From the NCBI GenBank assembly GCA_050246915.1, contig JBFWVD010000029.1:1-62953 (forward strand): DNA of 62,953 nucleotides, in the 5' to 3' direction. Origin of the DNA: JBFWVD01 sp050246915 (GTDB lineage: Bacteria > Actinomycetota > Acidimicrobiia > Acidimicrobiales > Ilumatobacteraceae). Under the pieces are notes generated by a model. It was not told where the DNA came from, searched no databases, and saw only the letters and a list, made by a program, of their open reading frames with translations. Position numbers and translations under genes: made by a program. Each line of letters opens with the position of its first letter. The first letter of the stretch is position 1. Below are positions 33,288-41,043 of the stretch, one piece after another.

Positions 33288-35647
33288 CCGAGCCGGTGGA
33301 GGGATTCGGTCCGCTGACCGTTCTCGGCCGCGGCGGGTTCGCCGTGGTGTACCGGGGCGTGCAGCCCGACATCGCCAGGCCGGTGGCGATCAAGGTCATG
33401 AACTTCCCGCTGGAGGATGAAGCCAGTTGGGATCGCTTCAAGCGCGAGTGCAGCCTTTCAGGTCGTTTGTCGGGGCATCCCAACGTCGTCACCGTGTTCC
33501 AGACCGGACGAGCCCACGATGGCGTGCCGTTCCTCGTGATGGAGCTGTGCGAGGGTGGCTCGTTGCGTGAGCGGCTTCGTGCCGATGGCCCACTCCCCGC
33601 AGATGACGTGCTGGCGGTGATCGGCAAGATGGCCGGTGCGCTGCTGGCCGCTCACGAAGAAGGCGTCTTGCACCGAGACGTCAAGCCGGAGAACATCCTC
33701 ATCGATCGCTTCGGCGAACCGAAGCTCAGCGACTTCGGCATCGCCCGCCTGGCAGCCACCGCTGGCGATTCGTCATCGACCACCAGTTACACGCCTGACC
33801 ACTGCGCGCCGGAACAACTCAACGGCAACGGCGCCACAACAGCATCCGATGTGTACAGCCTGGCGTCGACGGCCTATCACCTGCTCACCGGAACGAGTCC
33901 GTTCCGCACCGGGGGCGTCGAGTCGATCGGTGAGCTCATCACTCGCAAGCTCCAGCATGAAGTGCCGGTGATCGAGCAGGACATCCCCGAGACTCTGCGA
34001 TGGTTCATCACTGAGGGGCTGGCGCTCGACCCACGGGCGCGGCCGTCGTTGAACGAGCTCGTGAGCCGCATTGGTGGTTCGACGGCTCCGATGCGGGATC
34101 GCCGGCCGTTGCCCGAGAGCCCACCGGACACCGACGCGACCGTGGCGCGGCCTCGGGCTGCGGTACTGAACTCGCCGCCGACGCCGCTACTGCCGCCCCC
34201 GGCGTTGGTTCCACCGGTCCCAGCGGTGCCGAGCGTGATCGTCTCGCCACCCGAAGATGAGAGCGATCTGGTCGTGCCCGACGCCACGGTCGTGCGCCGA
34301 GTCCCTGGCGAAGCAATTCTCATTGACGGCGTTCCCATCGGTCGATCGCCCGAGCCGAGTAGCGCCGACACGCCCCGGCGATACGACGGCGCAATGGAAA
34401 CCAAGCATCGTCGACGCGCGCTTGCCCTCGCGTCGGCATGCATCGTCGCGACCATCGCAATCGCGGGAGCGGCCTTCGCGGTCGCTTCGAGGGGCGGTGA
34501 CGATCAAGCTGGTGCGGGCACAGACACGACGTCAGTGAGGGCGGCCGCGTTGTCCGGGGTCACGACCACGACGGCACTTGGAAGTGCGTCGTCGACGGTG
34601 ACGATCGCATCGTCGGTTGCGCCGGATGGCGCGCCCACCTCGGTGCTGCCGGCGACGGGTCCCGGCTCGGGTCCATCGTCGGGAGGCCAAACGGCAACGC
34701 CGGTCAAGGGGACGGCGACAACCGTCGGAACCGCCGTCTTGCCAGCGACGATCGTCCCCGCAGTGCCCTCACCGACGGCGACGACAGCCGGTGTTCGCGC
34801 TGACACCACGGCAACGTCGGCGACGACCACGCGAACAACCGCAAGCCCGTCGACCCCGATCACCGGGACCTCGGTCAGTGGGGCGGCGACGACGTCGACG
34901 ACTCGGGCTCCGTCGACGACTTCGACCTCTACGGCGACCATCGCTGCCGGCGCTCCCGGGGCACCGGTGTGGAACGGAGTGGTTGAGTTTGCGGCCAACT
35001 ACATCGTCATCGCATTCGGGGCCGCGAGCCCGAACGCCAGCCCGGTCACGGACTACCAGGTATCGGTCGACGGCGGTCCGTTCGTCAGTGTCGGCGTCGT
35101 CACATATTGGCGACACAACGGTCTCAGCTACGGACAGACGCACTCGTACCTCGTGCGGGCCGTCAACTCGCAGGGACCAGGACCAGCTGTTGCCGGCAGC
35201 GGGTCGACCACAGCCTTTGCGGTGCCGCCGTTCTCCTTCTGTCCCAACAACATGGGGATCAACCCGCTCGACTACAACGTGCCGAGGCGCGACGCGACGG
35301 CCGCTGATGGTGCGGTGTGTAGCTCGATCTTCTGGCAGTTCAATGATCCCGGCCAACACATGACGTGGTATCCGCCGCCGGCGGCGACCCAAGCGGCGAC
35401 GTTGCACGTCCGTTACTCGAATGGATACGGACGAGCGGCCACAACGACCGTGACAGCCAGTGGCTCGACGCAAACGGTGACGTGGGCGCCGACGGGGTCG
35501 TGGCAGACATGGCAGACCAAGGACATCCCGATCACGCTCGGGGTCACGACGGTTCGCATGGACTGGAGTGGCGCCAGCGGCTTCACTGGCGACGAGGCGA
35601 CCTCGTCGAGCCTCAACATCGACCAGGTGCGGATCACTGTTCCGTAG
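33284..35647 (+). CDS. Membrane Ser/Thr protein kinase with secreted C-terminal region (PknB-like)
   Basis: 787 aa. The kinase domain (~1-265) has G-R-G-G-F-A-V-V-Y, the lysine in V-A-I-K-V (~36), H-R-D-V-K-P-E-N (~129) and S-D-F-G-I-A (~150), so it should be active. A Pro-rich spacer is followed by one transmembrane helix (~379-403, A-C-I-V-A-T-I-A-I-A-G-A-A-F-A-V). Outside lie a ~150-residue Thr/Ser/Ala linker, a fibronectin-III-like module (~565-655, P-V-T-D-Y-Q-V-S-V-D-G-G), and a beta-sandwich resembling a carbohydrate-binding domain. Likely transmits an extracellular signal to cytoplasmic phosphorylation. GTG 33284 is preferred; ATG 33260 is possible. Confidence 0.88.
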   Translation: MTEPVEGFGPLTVLGRGGFAVVYRGVQPDIARPVAIKVMNFPLEDEASWDRFKRECSLSGRLSGHPNVVTVFQTGRAHDGVPFLVMELCEGGSLRERLRADGPLPADDVLAVIGKMAGALLAAHEEGVLHRDVKPENILIDRFGEPKLSDFGIARLAATAGDSSSTTSYTPDHCAPEQLNGNGATTASDVYSLASTAYHLLTGTSPFRTGGVESIGELITRKLQHEVPVIEQDIPETLRWFITEGLALDPRARPSLNELVSRIGGSTAPMRDRRPLPESPPDTDATVARPRAAVLNSPPTPLLPPPALVPPVPAVPSVIVSPPEDESDLVVPDATVVRRVPGEAILIDGVPIGRSPEPSSADTPRRYDGAMETKHRRRALALASACIVATIAIAGAAFAVASRGGDDQAGAGTDTTSVRAAALSGVTTTTALGSASSTVTIASSVAPDGAPTSVLPATGPGSGPSSGGQTATPVKGTATTVGTAVLPATIVPAVPSPTATTAGVRADTTATSATTTRTTASPSTPITGTSVSGAATTSTTRAPSTTSTSTATIAAGAPGAPVWNGVVEFAANYIVIAFGAASPNASPVTDYQVSVDGGPFVSVGVVTYWRHNGLSYGQTHSYLVRAVNSQGPGPAVAGSGSTTAFAVPPFSFCPNNMGINPLDYNVPRRDATAADGAVCSSIFWQFNDPGQHMTWYPPPAATQAATLHVRYSNGYGRAATTTVTASGSTQTVTWAPTGSWQTWQTKDIPITLGVTTVRMDWSGASGFTGDEATSSSLNIDQVRITVP

Positions 35648-35955
35648 TGATGTGGGGGGCGTCGTCGCTCGAGCGCTGTAGTTGGTCGATAACGGACGAC
35701 GGTGATGCGCCGATCGATGGCTCTTCACCGTAGCGGTCACAGTTCCGTCAGTGGCGATCGCGCTGTCCGCCGGGGTGCCACGCGGTGCGCCAGATGAATT
35801 CACTGCCGATCTGCTTGCTCGCCCCTCGGGTGCCGCGTAGTCAGTGGGGTTGATCGCAACGGGCGCAGCGCGTGGGACCCGGGTTCGAACCGGCCCAGTC
35901 ACGACGAACACTTCGCCCGTTCCACCACCCAATGAGCGAAGGACGAGACCCCGAG
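35648..35955. other. Gene-free interval with tRNA T-arm-like palindrome
   Basis: No gene is seen in these 308 bases. At 35874-35897 the minus strand reads CCGGTTCGAACCCGG, a near-perfect tRNA T-arm (four of five stem pairs, loop TTCGAAC). The rest of a tRNA cannot be folded. It could be a displaced tRNA 3' end left by an integration event. Confidence 0.3.
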
Positions 35956-37605
35956 ATGTCGAAGACGAGTGTCGTAGTCCGACTGATGGAAGGCGATCGG
36001 CTCGAGTGTCACGTCGTGTCTCCTCGACGCGAGACCTTGACGCTTACCGGCCGCGTCGGGCAGCTGGAGCCCGACACCGTCGAGGGCTCGCATCTGTTGA
36101 CGGGCAATCCTTCGCTCGTCACCAACGCATGGGCGTTCGCCAAGTTCACGCACTTGACGGTGAGCCTCCCCAGCCAAGACGAGCAAAAGGCCGCGGCCAA
36201 GCGCGCCGAGGCCCATCAAGAGATGACCGAGTGGATCGCCGATCTTGCCGACGACCCGGAGCGAACGACCAAGGGTGGTTGGTGCTCGGGCTGCTTCGAG
36301 GATGCGGATCATCACAAGATGAACATGCCGTTGGGTCACCTTCCCGCATACCTGTGCAGCGCGTGCGGAACGCCGACGCTGCCGTGCGCGGCGCCCGGCT
36401 GCGAGATTATGGCCATCCGAGAACGTGGCGGCCTGCGGATGCCGCGCTACTGCGCTGAGCATCGCCATGACATACCGAGCTTCGCCAAGGCCGCCGACAA
36501 GATGGCCTCGCTCAGTGACTATGAGACCTTCCTCGAGTTCGAAAAGGCGAACCTCAGCAAGGCCACCAAACTCGCTGGTGTCGCGATCTCGTCCATCGCG
36601 CTAGCCGCGCCGGCGGCCCTACTCGCAGCGCCCGCCATCGGTGGCGCAGTCGGCACCCTCGTCGGTGGCTACAGCGGTGCTGCCGCATCGAGTTACGGGC
36701 TGGCGCTCCTCGGTGGAGGTTCGCTGGCCGCCGGCGGGCTGGGCATGGCCGGCGGCGCCGCTGTTGTCACGGCGTTCGGTGGCGCCTTGGGCGGTGCGGT
36801 CGGTGCGTCGGTCATGAACGCGTACGTGCGTGAAGACGACTCGTTCCACATCGAGCTGTTGCAAGGTGGTCGAGGCGTGCCGGTGGTGGTGTGCAACGGC
36901 TTCCTCAGCGAGAGCGACAGGGGGTGGGGCGAGTGGCGCAACCTCGTCACCACGCGATACCCCGACTCGCCCGTGTATCGGGTGCACTGGGGCGCCAAGG
37001 AGCTCAAGGATCTGGGCATTCTCGCGTCGTTCGGACCGGCGAAGCTCGCGGGCGCCGCCGCCATCAAAGAGGCGGCGCTGTCGGCCACCAAGGTGGGGGC
37101 GAAGAAGCTCGGTCCACTCGGCCCGGTGTTGTTCGCCGCTCAGCTGGCCAAGAACCCTTGGCACGTTGCCAAGGTCCGGGCGAACAAGACCGGTGCCGTC
37201 GTGGCCGACCTGTTGGCGCGCACCGAGGTGGACTCGTACGTGCTCATCGGCCACAGCCTCGGGGCGCGGGCGATGGTCGTCGCCGCCCAGGCCTTGGGGA
37301 CCAAGAAGGAGGGCGACGGTCCGCGCATCGAAGCCATGCATCTCACCGGTGCGGCCATCGGAGCCGAGAGCGACTGGGACACGCTCACCGCTCGTGTCGA
37401 TGATGCGGTCTACAACTACCACTCGACCGACGACAACGTCCTGAAGTATCTGTACACCGTTGCCGAGATCGGCCAGCCAGCGGCTGGGCTCGGGGGCTTC
37501 GTGTCGGGGTCGTCCAAGGAGCTGAACCCGAAAGTGAGGAATATCGACGTCTCGGCCCAGGTCGAGAGGCACTCGGACTACTACGAGAACGTCACGTTCC
37601 TGTGA
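35956..37605 (+). CDS. DUF726-type alpha/beta hydrolase with cysteine-rich and glycine-rich regions
   Basis: 549 aa from ATG 35956; ATG 35932 is possible. Residues ~110-175 hold eight cysteines and several histidines (W-C-S-G-C, L-C-S-A-C-G, C-A-A-P-G-C, Y-C-A-E-H-R-H) and may bind zinc. Residues ~209-290 are glycine/alanine-rich hydrophobic and could insert in a membrane. The C-terminal ~270 residues match the DUF726 (TMCO4-like) hydrolase: nucleophile elbow I-G-H-S-L-G-A-R at ~431, H-L-T-G-A-A-I-G, and D-D-A-V-Y-N-Y-H-S-T-D-D-N-V-L-K-Y-L. A lipase or esterase role is inferred. Confidence 0.7.
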   Translation: MSKTSVVVRLMEGDRLECHVVSPRRETLTLTGRVGQLEPDTVEGSHLLTGNPSLVTNAWAFAKFTHLTVSLPSQDEQKAAAKRAEAHQEMTEWIADLADDPERTTKGGWCSGCFEDADHHKMNMPLGHLPAYLCSACGTPTLPCAAPGCEIMAIRERGGLRMPRYCAEHRHDIPSFAKAADKMASLSDYETFLEFEKANLSKATKLAGVAISSIALAAPAALLAAPAIGGAVGTLVGGYSGAAASSYGLALLGGGSLAAGGLGMAGGAAVVTAFGGALGGAVGASVMNAYVREDDSFHIELLQGGRGVPVVVCNGFLSESDRGWGEWRNLVTTRYPDSPVYRVHWGAKELKDLGILASFGPAKLAGAAAIKEAALSATKVGAKKLGPLGPVLFAAQLAKNPWHVAKVRANKTGAVVADLLARTEVDSYVLIGHSLGARAMVVAAQALGTKKEGDGPRIEAMHLTGAAIGAESDWDTLTARVDDAVYNYHSTDDNVLKYLYTVAEIGQPAAGLGGFVSGSSKELNPKVRNIDVSAQVERHSDYYENVTFL

Positions 37606-37664
37606 GGGCGTGAAGCTGTTGAGCGAGTTGGGGTTCGACGAGGCGGTAGCGGGGCGGTCAGCCG

Positions 37665-38888
37665 CTACTTGCAGGCGTCGGCCGGGACCTGCATGTCGAA
37701 CTCGGTCGCCGGCCCCACGCCGCCGCCCTTCGTTCTTGCCTCGACCTTCAGGTAGATCGTCTTGCCAGCGGGCACTGGTCCGATCTCGAGCGGTGAGCTA
37801 TCTGTTGGGTACCACGTGCCGGCGCTGAGCCAGATGCCGTTGGGCGACGAACGGCGCGAAAAGCGGTAACCCTTGGTGTTGACCCAATCCGACGGACCAG
37901 TGAACGTCAGAAGCCACCCTCGGCCCGCGATGCACGTGACCGCGCTCACTGGCATCGAGGGTGCAGCGGACGAGAGGTCGATAGTCGTCGGAGTCTGTCT
38001 CGCCGTCGTCGGTGTGACGACCGATGGCCTGACGGCTGTCGACGGTCGTGCAGCCGTGGAGGGTGTAGCAACGGTCGTGGACCGGATGGGCGGAGTCTTG
38101 TCGGACGACGGCTCGAGCGACCCGAGGATCGCCACCCCGATGCCGATCAGAACGACAGCGATCACCAGATCCTTGGTGCGGCGGTGGCGACGTGCAGACT
38201 TCTTCCGCGGACGCGAAGCGCCTGGCGCGGGGAACCGACGCTGCGTCTTCGCGTGTGGCCACTGCGACGATCGCCCTGGATGGGGAAGCGACCTGATCGG
38301 CTCTGGCGCCACGACCCTCGGGACAGTGGCCGGCGTGACGAGCAACGAAGCGGACCTTCGGACGCAGTGCTCGATCTCGTCGTAGCGGAGCAACCCCGCC
38401 TCGCTGGTGACCACAGTGATCAACGCGTCGATGGTGCACACCGATACGCCGTCGATCTGCTGGTACGGCTGCGGGAGTTGCGTCCCGACGAACGCGAGCA
38501 CGGGTCGAACGGGTCGGTCGAGATGCTTCGCCAGTTGCTCCGCTTCCCACCGAACCGTCGCTGTCTCGTGCCGAATCGGTCGGCGCCCTTGCCACAGTGT
38601 GCCGGAGCCTTGCGTGAGGCGACCGGCCCAGGTCTTGGTGTCGATGACCCATACGCCCGTCGGCCCGATGACGACGTGATCGATGTTGGCCTTGTGGCGA
38701 GGTACGCGCAGATCGTGGAGCGCGACGAAGCCGGGCGGCAACCACGCAAGCCGCGCTGCGGTGTGGGCCTCTCCGTCGGCGCCGCGCTCCCAGTTGTCCG
38801 CTTCTGATTCGAGCTTGCGCGCCTTGTCCCGCAGCTGCTGGGCGCGCAAACGCGCCGATCCACCTGCCCCGTGCGCATCTGAGGACAT
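37665..38888 (-). CDS. NERD-domain membrane protein
   Basis: 407 aa. Coiled-coil start (~15-35), then a NERD nuclease-related domain: residues ~36-170 with N-I-D-H-V-V-I-G-P-T-G-V-W-V-I-D-T-K (D83, K85). One membrane helix lies at ~241-259 (V-I-A-V-V-L-I-G-I-G-V-A-I-L), followed by a Thr/Ser/Pro linker and a C-terminal ~100-residue domain that would be on the outside (F-T-G-P-S-D-W-V-N-T-K-G-Y). NERD is related to restriction-endonuclease-like folds; here the intact D-x-K supports a nuclease. It is divergent from a second NERD gene 122 bases away. Confidence 0.8.
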   Translation of the reverse strand: MSSDAHGAGGSARLRAQQLRDKARKLESEADNWERGADGEAHTAARLAWLPPGFVALHDLRVPRHKANIDHVVIGPTGVWVIDTKTWAGRLTQGSGTLWQGRRPIRHETATVRWEAEQLAKHLDRPVRPVLAFVGTQLPQPYQQIDGVSVCTIDALITVVTSEAGLLRYDEIEHCVRRSASLLVTPATVPRVVAPEPIRSLPHPGRSSQWPHAKTQRRFPAPGASRPRKKSARRHRRTKDLVIAVVLIGIGVAILGSLEPSSDKTPPIRSTTVATPSTAARPSTAVRPSVVTPTTARQTPTTIDLSSAAPSMPVSAVTCIAGRGWLLTFTGPSDWVNTKGYRFSRRSSPNGIWLSAGTWYPTDSSPLEIGPVPAGKTIYLKVEARTKGGGVGPATEFDMQVPADACK

Positions 38889-39010
38889 GAAGGGCCCGTA
38901 GGCCCGCCGCGCGAGTCGGTGGAGAGGGGTCCCACCCCACCGGGATGTCGCGACCCCGCGCACCGACAACGACGCTTGTGTCGCCCCAATGGTGATGACA
39001 CCTTGCCAAT

Positions 39011-39751
39011 GTGTTGCGACGACGGCAGCGACGGATTCCTGACGACAAGGCGCTACAGATCCTTCGGGAGTCAGCGCGGCGCAACAAGTGGATCGTGGCC
39101 GCCGCCGTCGGTGCCACGTTGGTGCTGGCGTCCCTCGTCTACTTCGTAGCCACGGTCTTCGGTTCAAGCCCGGGGGCCCGCGGCTTCATGGTGGGCAGTG
39201 TCATCACAGCACTGGTCTGCTTCATCTTGTGGCTCTTCATCGAGACGAGCGGCGCGCGTAGCTGGATCGTCGGCGGACTGGGTGAGGGGTGGACATCGGA
39301 AGAGCTCCGCAAGCTTGGCCCGGAATGGGTCATCGTCGAATCGATCTCGCTTGGTGGCTCTGACATCGACCACGTTGCCATCGGCCCGCCGGGAGTGTTC
39401 GTCATCGACTCGAAGTTTGTCGCCGCTCGTCCGCGCCCGTCGACCGAGTCGCCCACTTCGGCCGAGCTCGAGCAGGCTCAATCCGTTGCACGGCAGGCTT
39501 CTCGCGTGCACCTCATGACCAAGTCCGTATGCGAGCAGACATGGGTGCGACCTGTCGTGGTGGAGTGGGGGCCAGCGGTGAGCGCTAACGACAACCTGCG
39601 TGTCGTGTCGAGCGTCGAGTTCGTAGCTGGTCAGGCCTTCGCATCATGGCGGACGATCATCACCGCCCGGCCGACGATCGTGTCACCACATCACGTGATC
39701 GCCATCGCCGAGAAGTTGGAGCGACAGAAGCGCACCTCCCTCAAGCGGTAA
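39011..39751 (+). CDS. NERD-domain membrane protein
   Basis: 246 aa, GTG start. Two hydrophobic helices (~28-48 and ~58-77) precede a NERD domain with S-D-I-D-H-V-A-I-G-P-P-G-V-F-V-I-D-S-K (D133, K135). The nuclease-like region would face the cytoplasm. The divergent arrangement with the NERD gene at 38888 suggests a shared control region (38889-39010). Confidence 0.8.
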   Translation: MLRRRQRRIPDDKALQILRESARRNKWIVAAAVGATLVLASLVYFVATVFGSSPGARGFMVGSVITALVCFILWLFIETSGARSWIVGGLGEGWTSEELRKLGPEWVIVESISLGGSDIDHVAIGPPGVFVIDSKFVAARPRPSTESPTSAELEQAQSVARQASRVHLMTKSVCEQTWVRPVVVEWGPAVSANDNLRVVSSVEFVAGQAFASWRTIITARPTIVSPHHVIAIAEKLERQKRTSLKR

Positions 39752-39855
39752 GCCGCGTGAGGTGCAGCCACCCCACTTCAAGCCGCTGTCACGCCCGATG
39801 TGTACTTTGCGGACACGGGCAAGCTGCGGGTGCGCGCAGGTGGTTGGAGGGCGAG

Positions 39856-40851
39856 TTGGGCGAGGTTCCGGTTCCGCTGACGGAGGAGTATCTCCGATCG
39901 GTTGATTGCTGGTTCGACACCGATCGGGTGCCGGGCGACTCGGCTATGACTGCGTTCAAGCGCCGAGCGCGCTTGCATCAAGCGCTGTGGCGCCAGGAGC
40001 GTGGGTTGCCAATCGGGGTCCACGAACACCGGAACGAGGCTCGTCCCGTCGGCAGCAGGCTTGCGTTCGACATGACCTACCCTCCGACTGAGAACTTCAT
40101 CACGCCCGCCGCACTACGTGCAGTTCGCGCTCGGCTCGAAGCCGGGGCAAGAGAGAGGGGCGAGACTCTCGACGAGCGACGACTTCATCGGGACCTGCTC
40201 TCGTCGATGCCCATGTGCTTCAACCTGTTCGGTGACCTGTGGGCTGAGTGCGATGCAGGTAAGCGCACGGATGCGGCCCGGCGCCTCTTCGGCGCCCCAG
40301 GCGTGACCACGAGTGTGAAGTTCGAGCACTCACCGGGACGAAACGATTCGCTGTACCTCGGCAACCGCAGTGCGTTCGATGTCGCCTTCTATGTCGAGCT
40401 GGACAACGGCGGCATGGGGATCGTCGGTGTCGAGACGAAGTACCACGAGCACGCGATCCGCACCTCGTATCCGAAGACCAACGACGCGGGGAAGCTCGCA
40501 CGTCGTGATGCTGCGAGAGCACGTCATTGTGAAGTCGCCGAGCGCAGCGGTGTGTTCCGCCCAGGTGCGATCGAGGAGATCGAGGGAAGCGACCTGCATC
40601 AGATCTGGCTCGATCATCTCTTGGTGCTATCGATGCTGCAGCACAGGGCCAAAGCGGCCGGATGGGCGAAGTTCGTGCTGGTGCACCCAGCGAAGAACCC
40701 GAGCTTCGCCAAGGCCTGTGAGCGGTACTCGGAGCTGCTGTCCGACGACTCGACCTTCGCCGCGTTGACGATCGAGGAGATCCTCGAGAGCGGACTTCTT
40801 CGAAGCGAGTCAGTGGCGTCGCTTCGGACCCGCTATTTGTGGGAGGAGTGA
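39856..40851 (+). CDS. PGN_0703-like restriction endonuclease-fold protein
   Basis: 331 aa. TTG 39856 is chosen because GGAGG ends 5 nt upstream; longer in-frame starts exist. Signature segments: C-F-N-L-F-G-D-L (~117), F-E-H-S-P-G-R-N-D (~156), G-N-R-S-A-F-D-V (~172) and V-G-V-E-T-K-Y-H-E-H (~192). The last two make the PD-(D/E)xK-type active site (D, then E-x-K) of the PGN_0703-like family. A DNA endonuclease function is likely but has not been characterised for this branch. It lies directly before the defence operon, same strand, 192 bases away. Confidence 0.75.
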   Translation: MGEVPVPLTEEYLRSVDCWFDTDRVPGDSAMTAFKRRARLHQALWRQERGLPIGVHEHRNEARPVGSRLAFDMTYPPTENFITPAALRAVRARLEAGARERGETLDERRLHRDLLSSMPMCFNLFGDLWAECDAGKRTDAARRLFGAPGVTTSVKFEHSPGRNDSLYLGNRSAFDVAFYVELDNGGMGIVGVETKYHEHAIRTSYPKTNDAGKLARRDAARARHCEVAERSGVFRPGAIEEIEGSDLHQIWLDHLLVLSMLQHRAKAAGWAKFVLVHPAKNPSFAKACERYSELLSDDSTFAALTIEEILESGLLRSESVASLRTRYLWEE

Positions 40852-41043
40852 GGAGTGCCGGTGCACCGGGATCGAACAGCTGTGCCTTGGGCCGGTGGCC
40901 CAGCAGAACCCTCGGTACCGCCAGCGCAATGTCGCCACCGGAGGCTCCGCCAGCTTCGACAAGCCTCATGATGCACAGGCAGCTGGCCGACGGAGATAGG
41001 CAACCGTCTACAGTCGGAAACGAAGTCTTCTAGAGGGGTAGTC
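40852..41043 (+). promoter_or_regulatory. Control region of the defence operon with tRNA-like fragment
   Basis: TACAGT at 41009-41014 is a plausible -10 element, and AGGGG lies 8 nt before the operon's GTG; no clear -35 is seen. On the minus strand, 40858-40941 reads like the remains of a class II tRNA: acceptor arms CCGGTGG/GCACCGG (6 of 7 pairs) and a TTCGATC T-loop, but the T-stem and anticodon arm are broken. It is not a working tRNA. Confidence 0.3.

Noticed and set aside
35874..35905. Complete tRNA gene on the minus strand
   Set aside because: Only the T-arm is convincing; no matching 5' acceptor strand or anticodon arm is found within 100 bases.
40858..40941. Functional tRNA
   Set aside because: Acceptor arms pair, but the T-stem has two mismatches, position 33 is not T and there is no D-arm.
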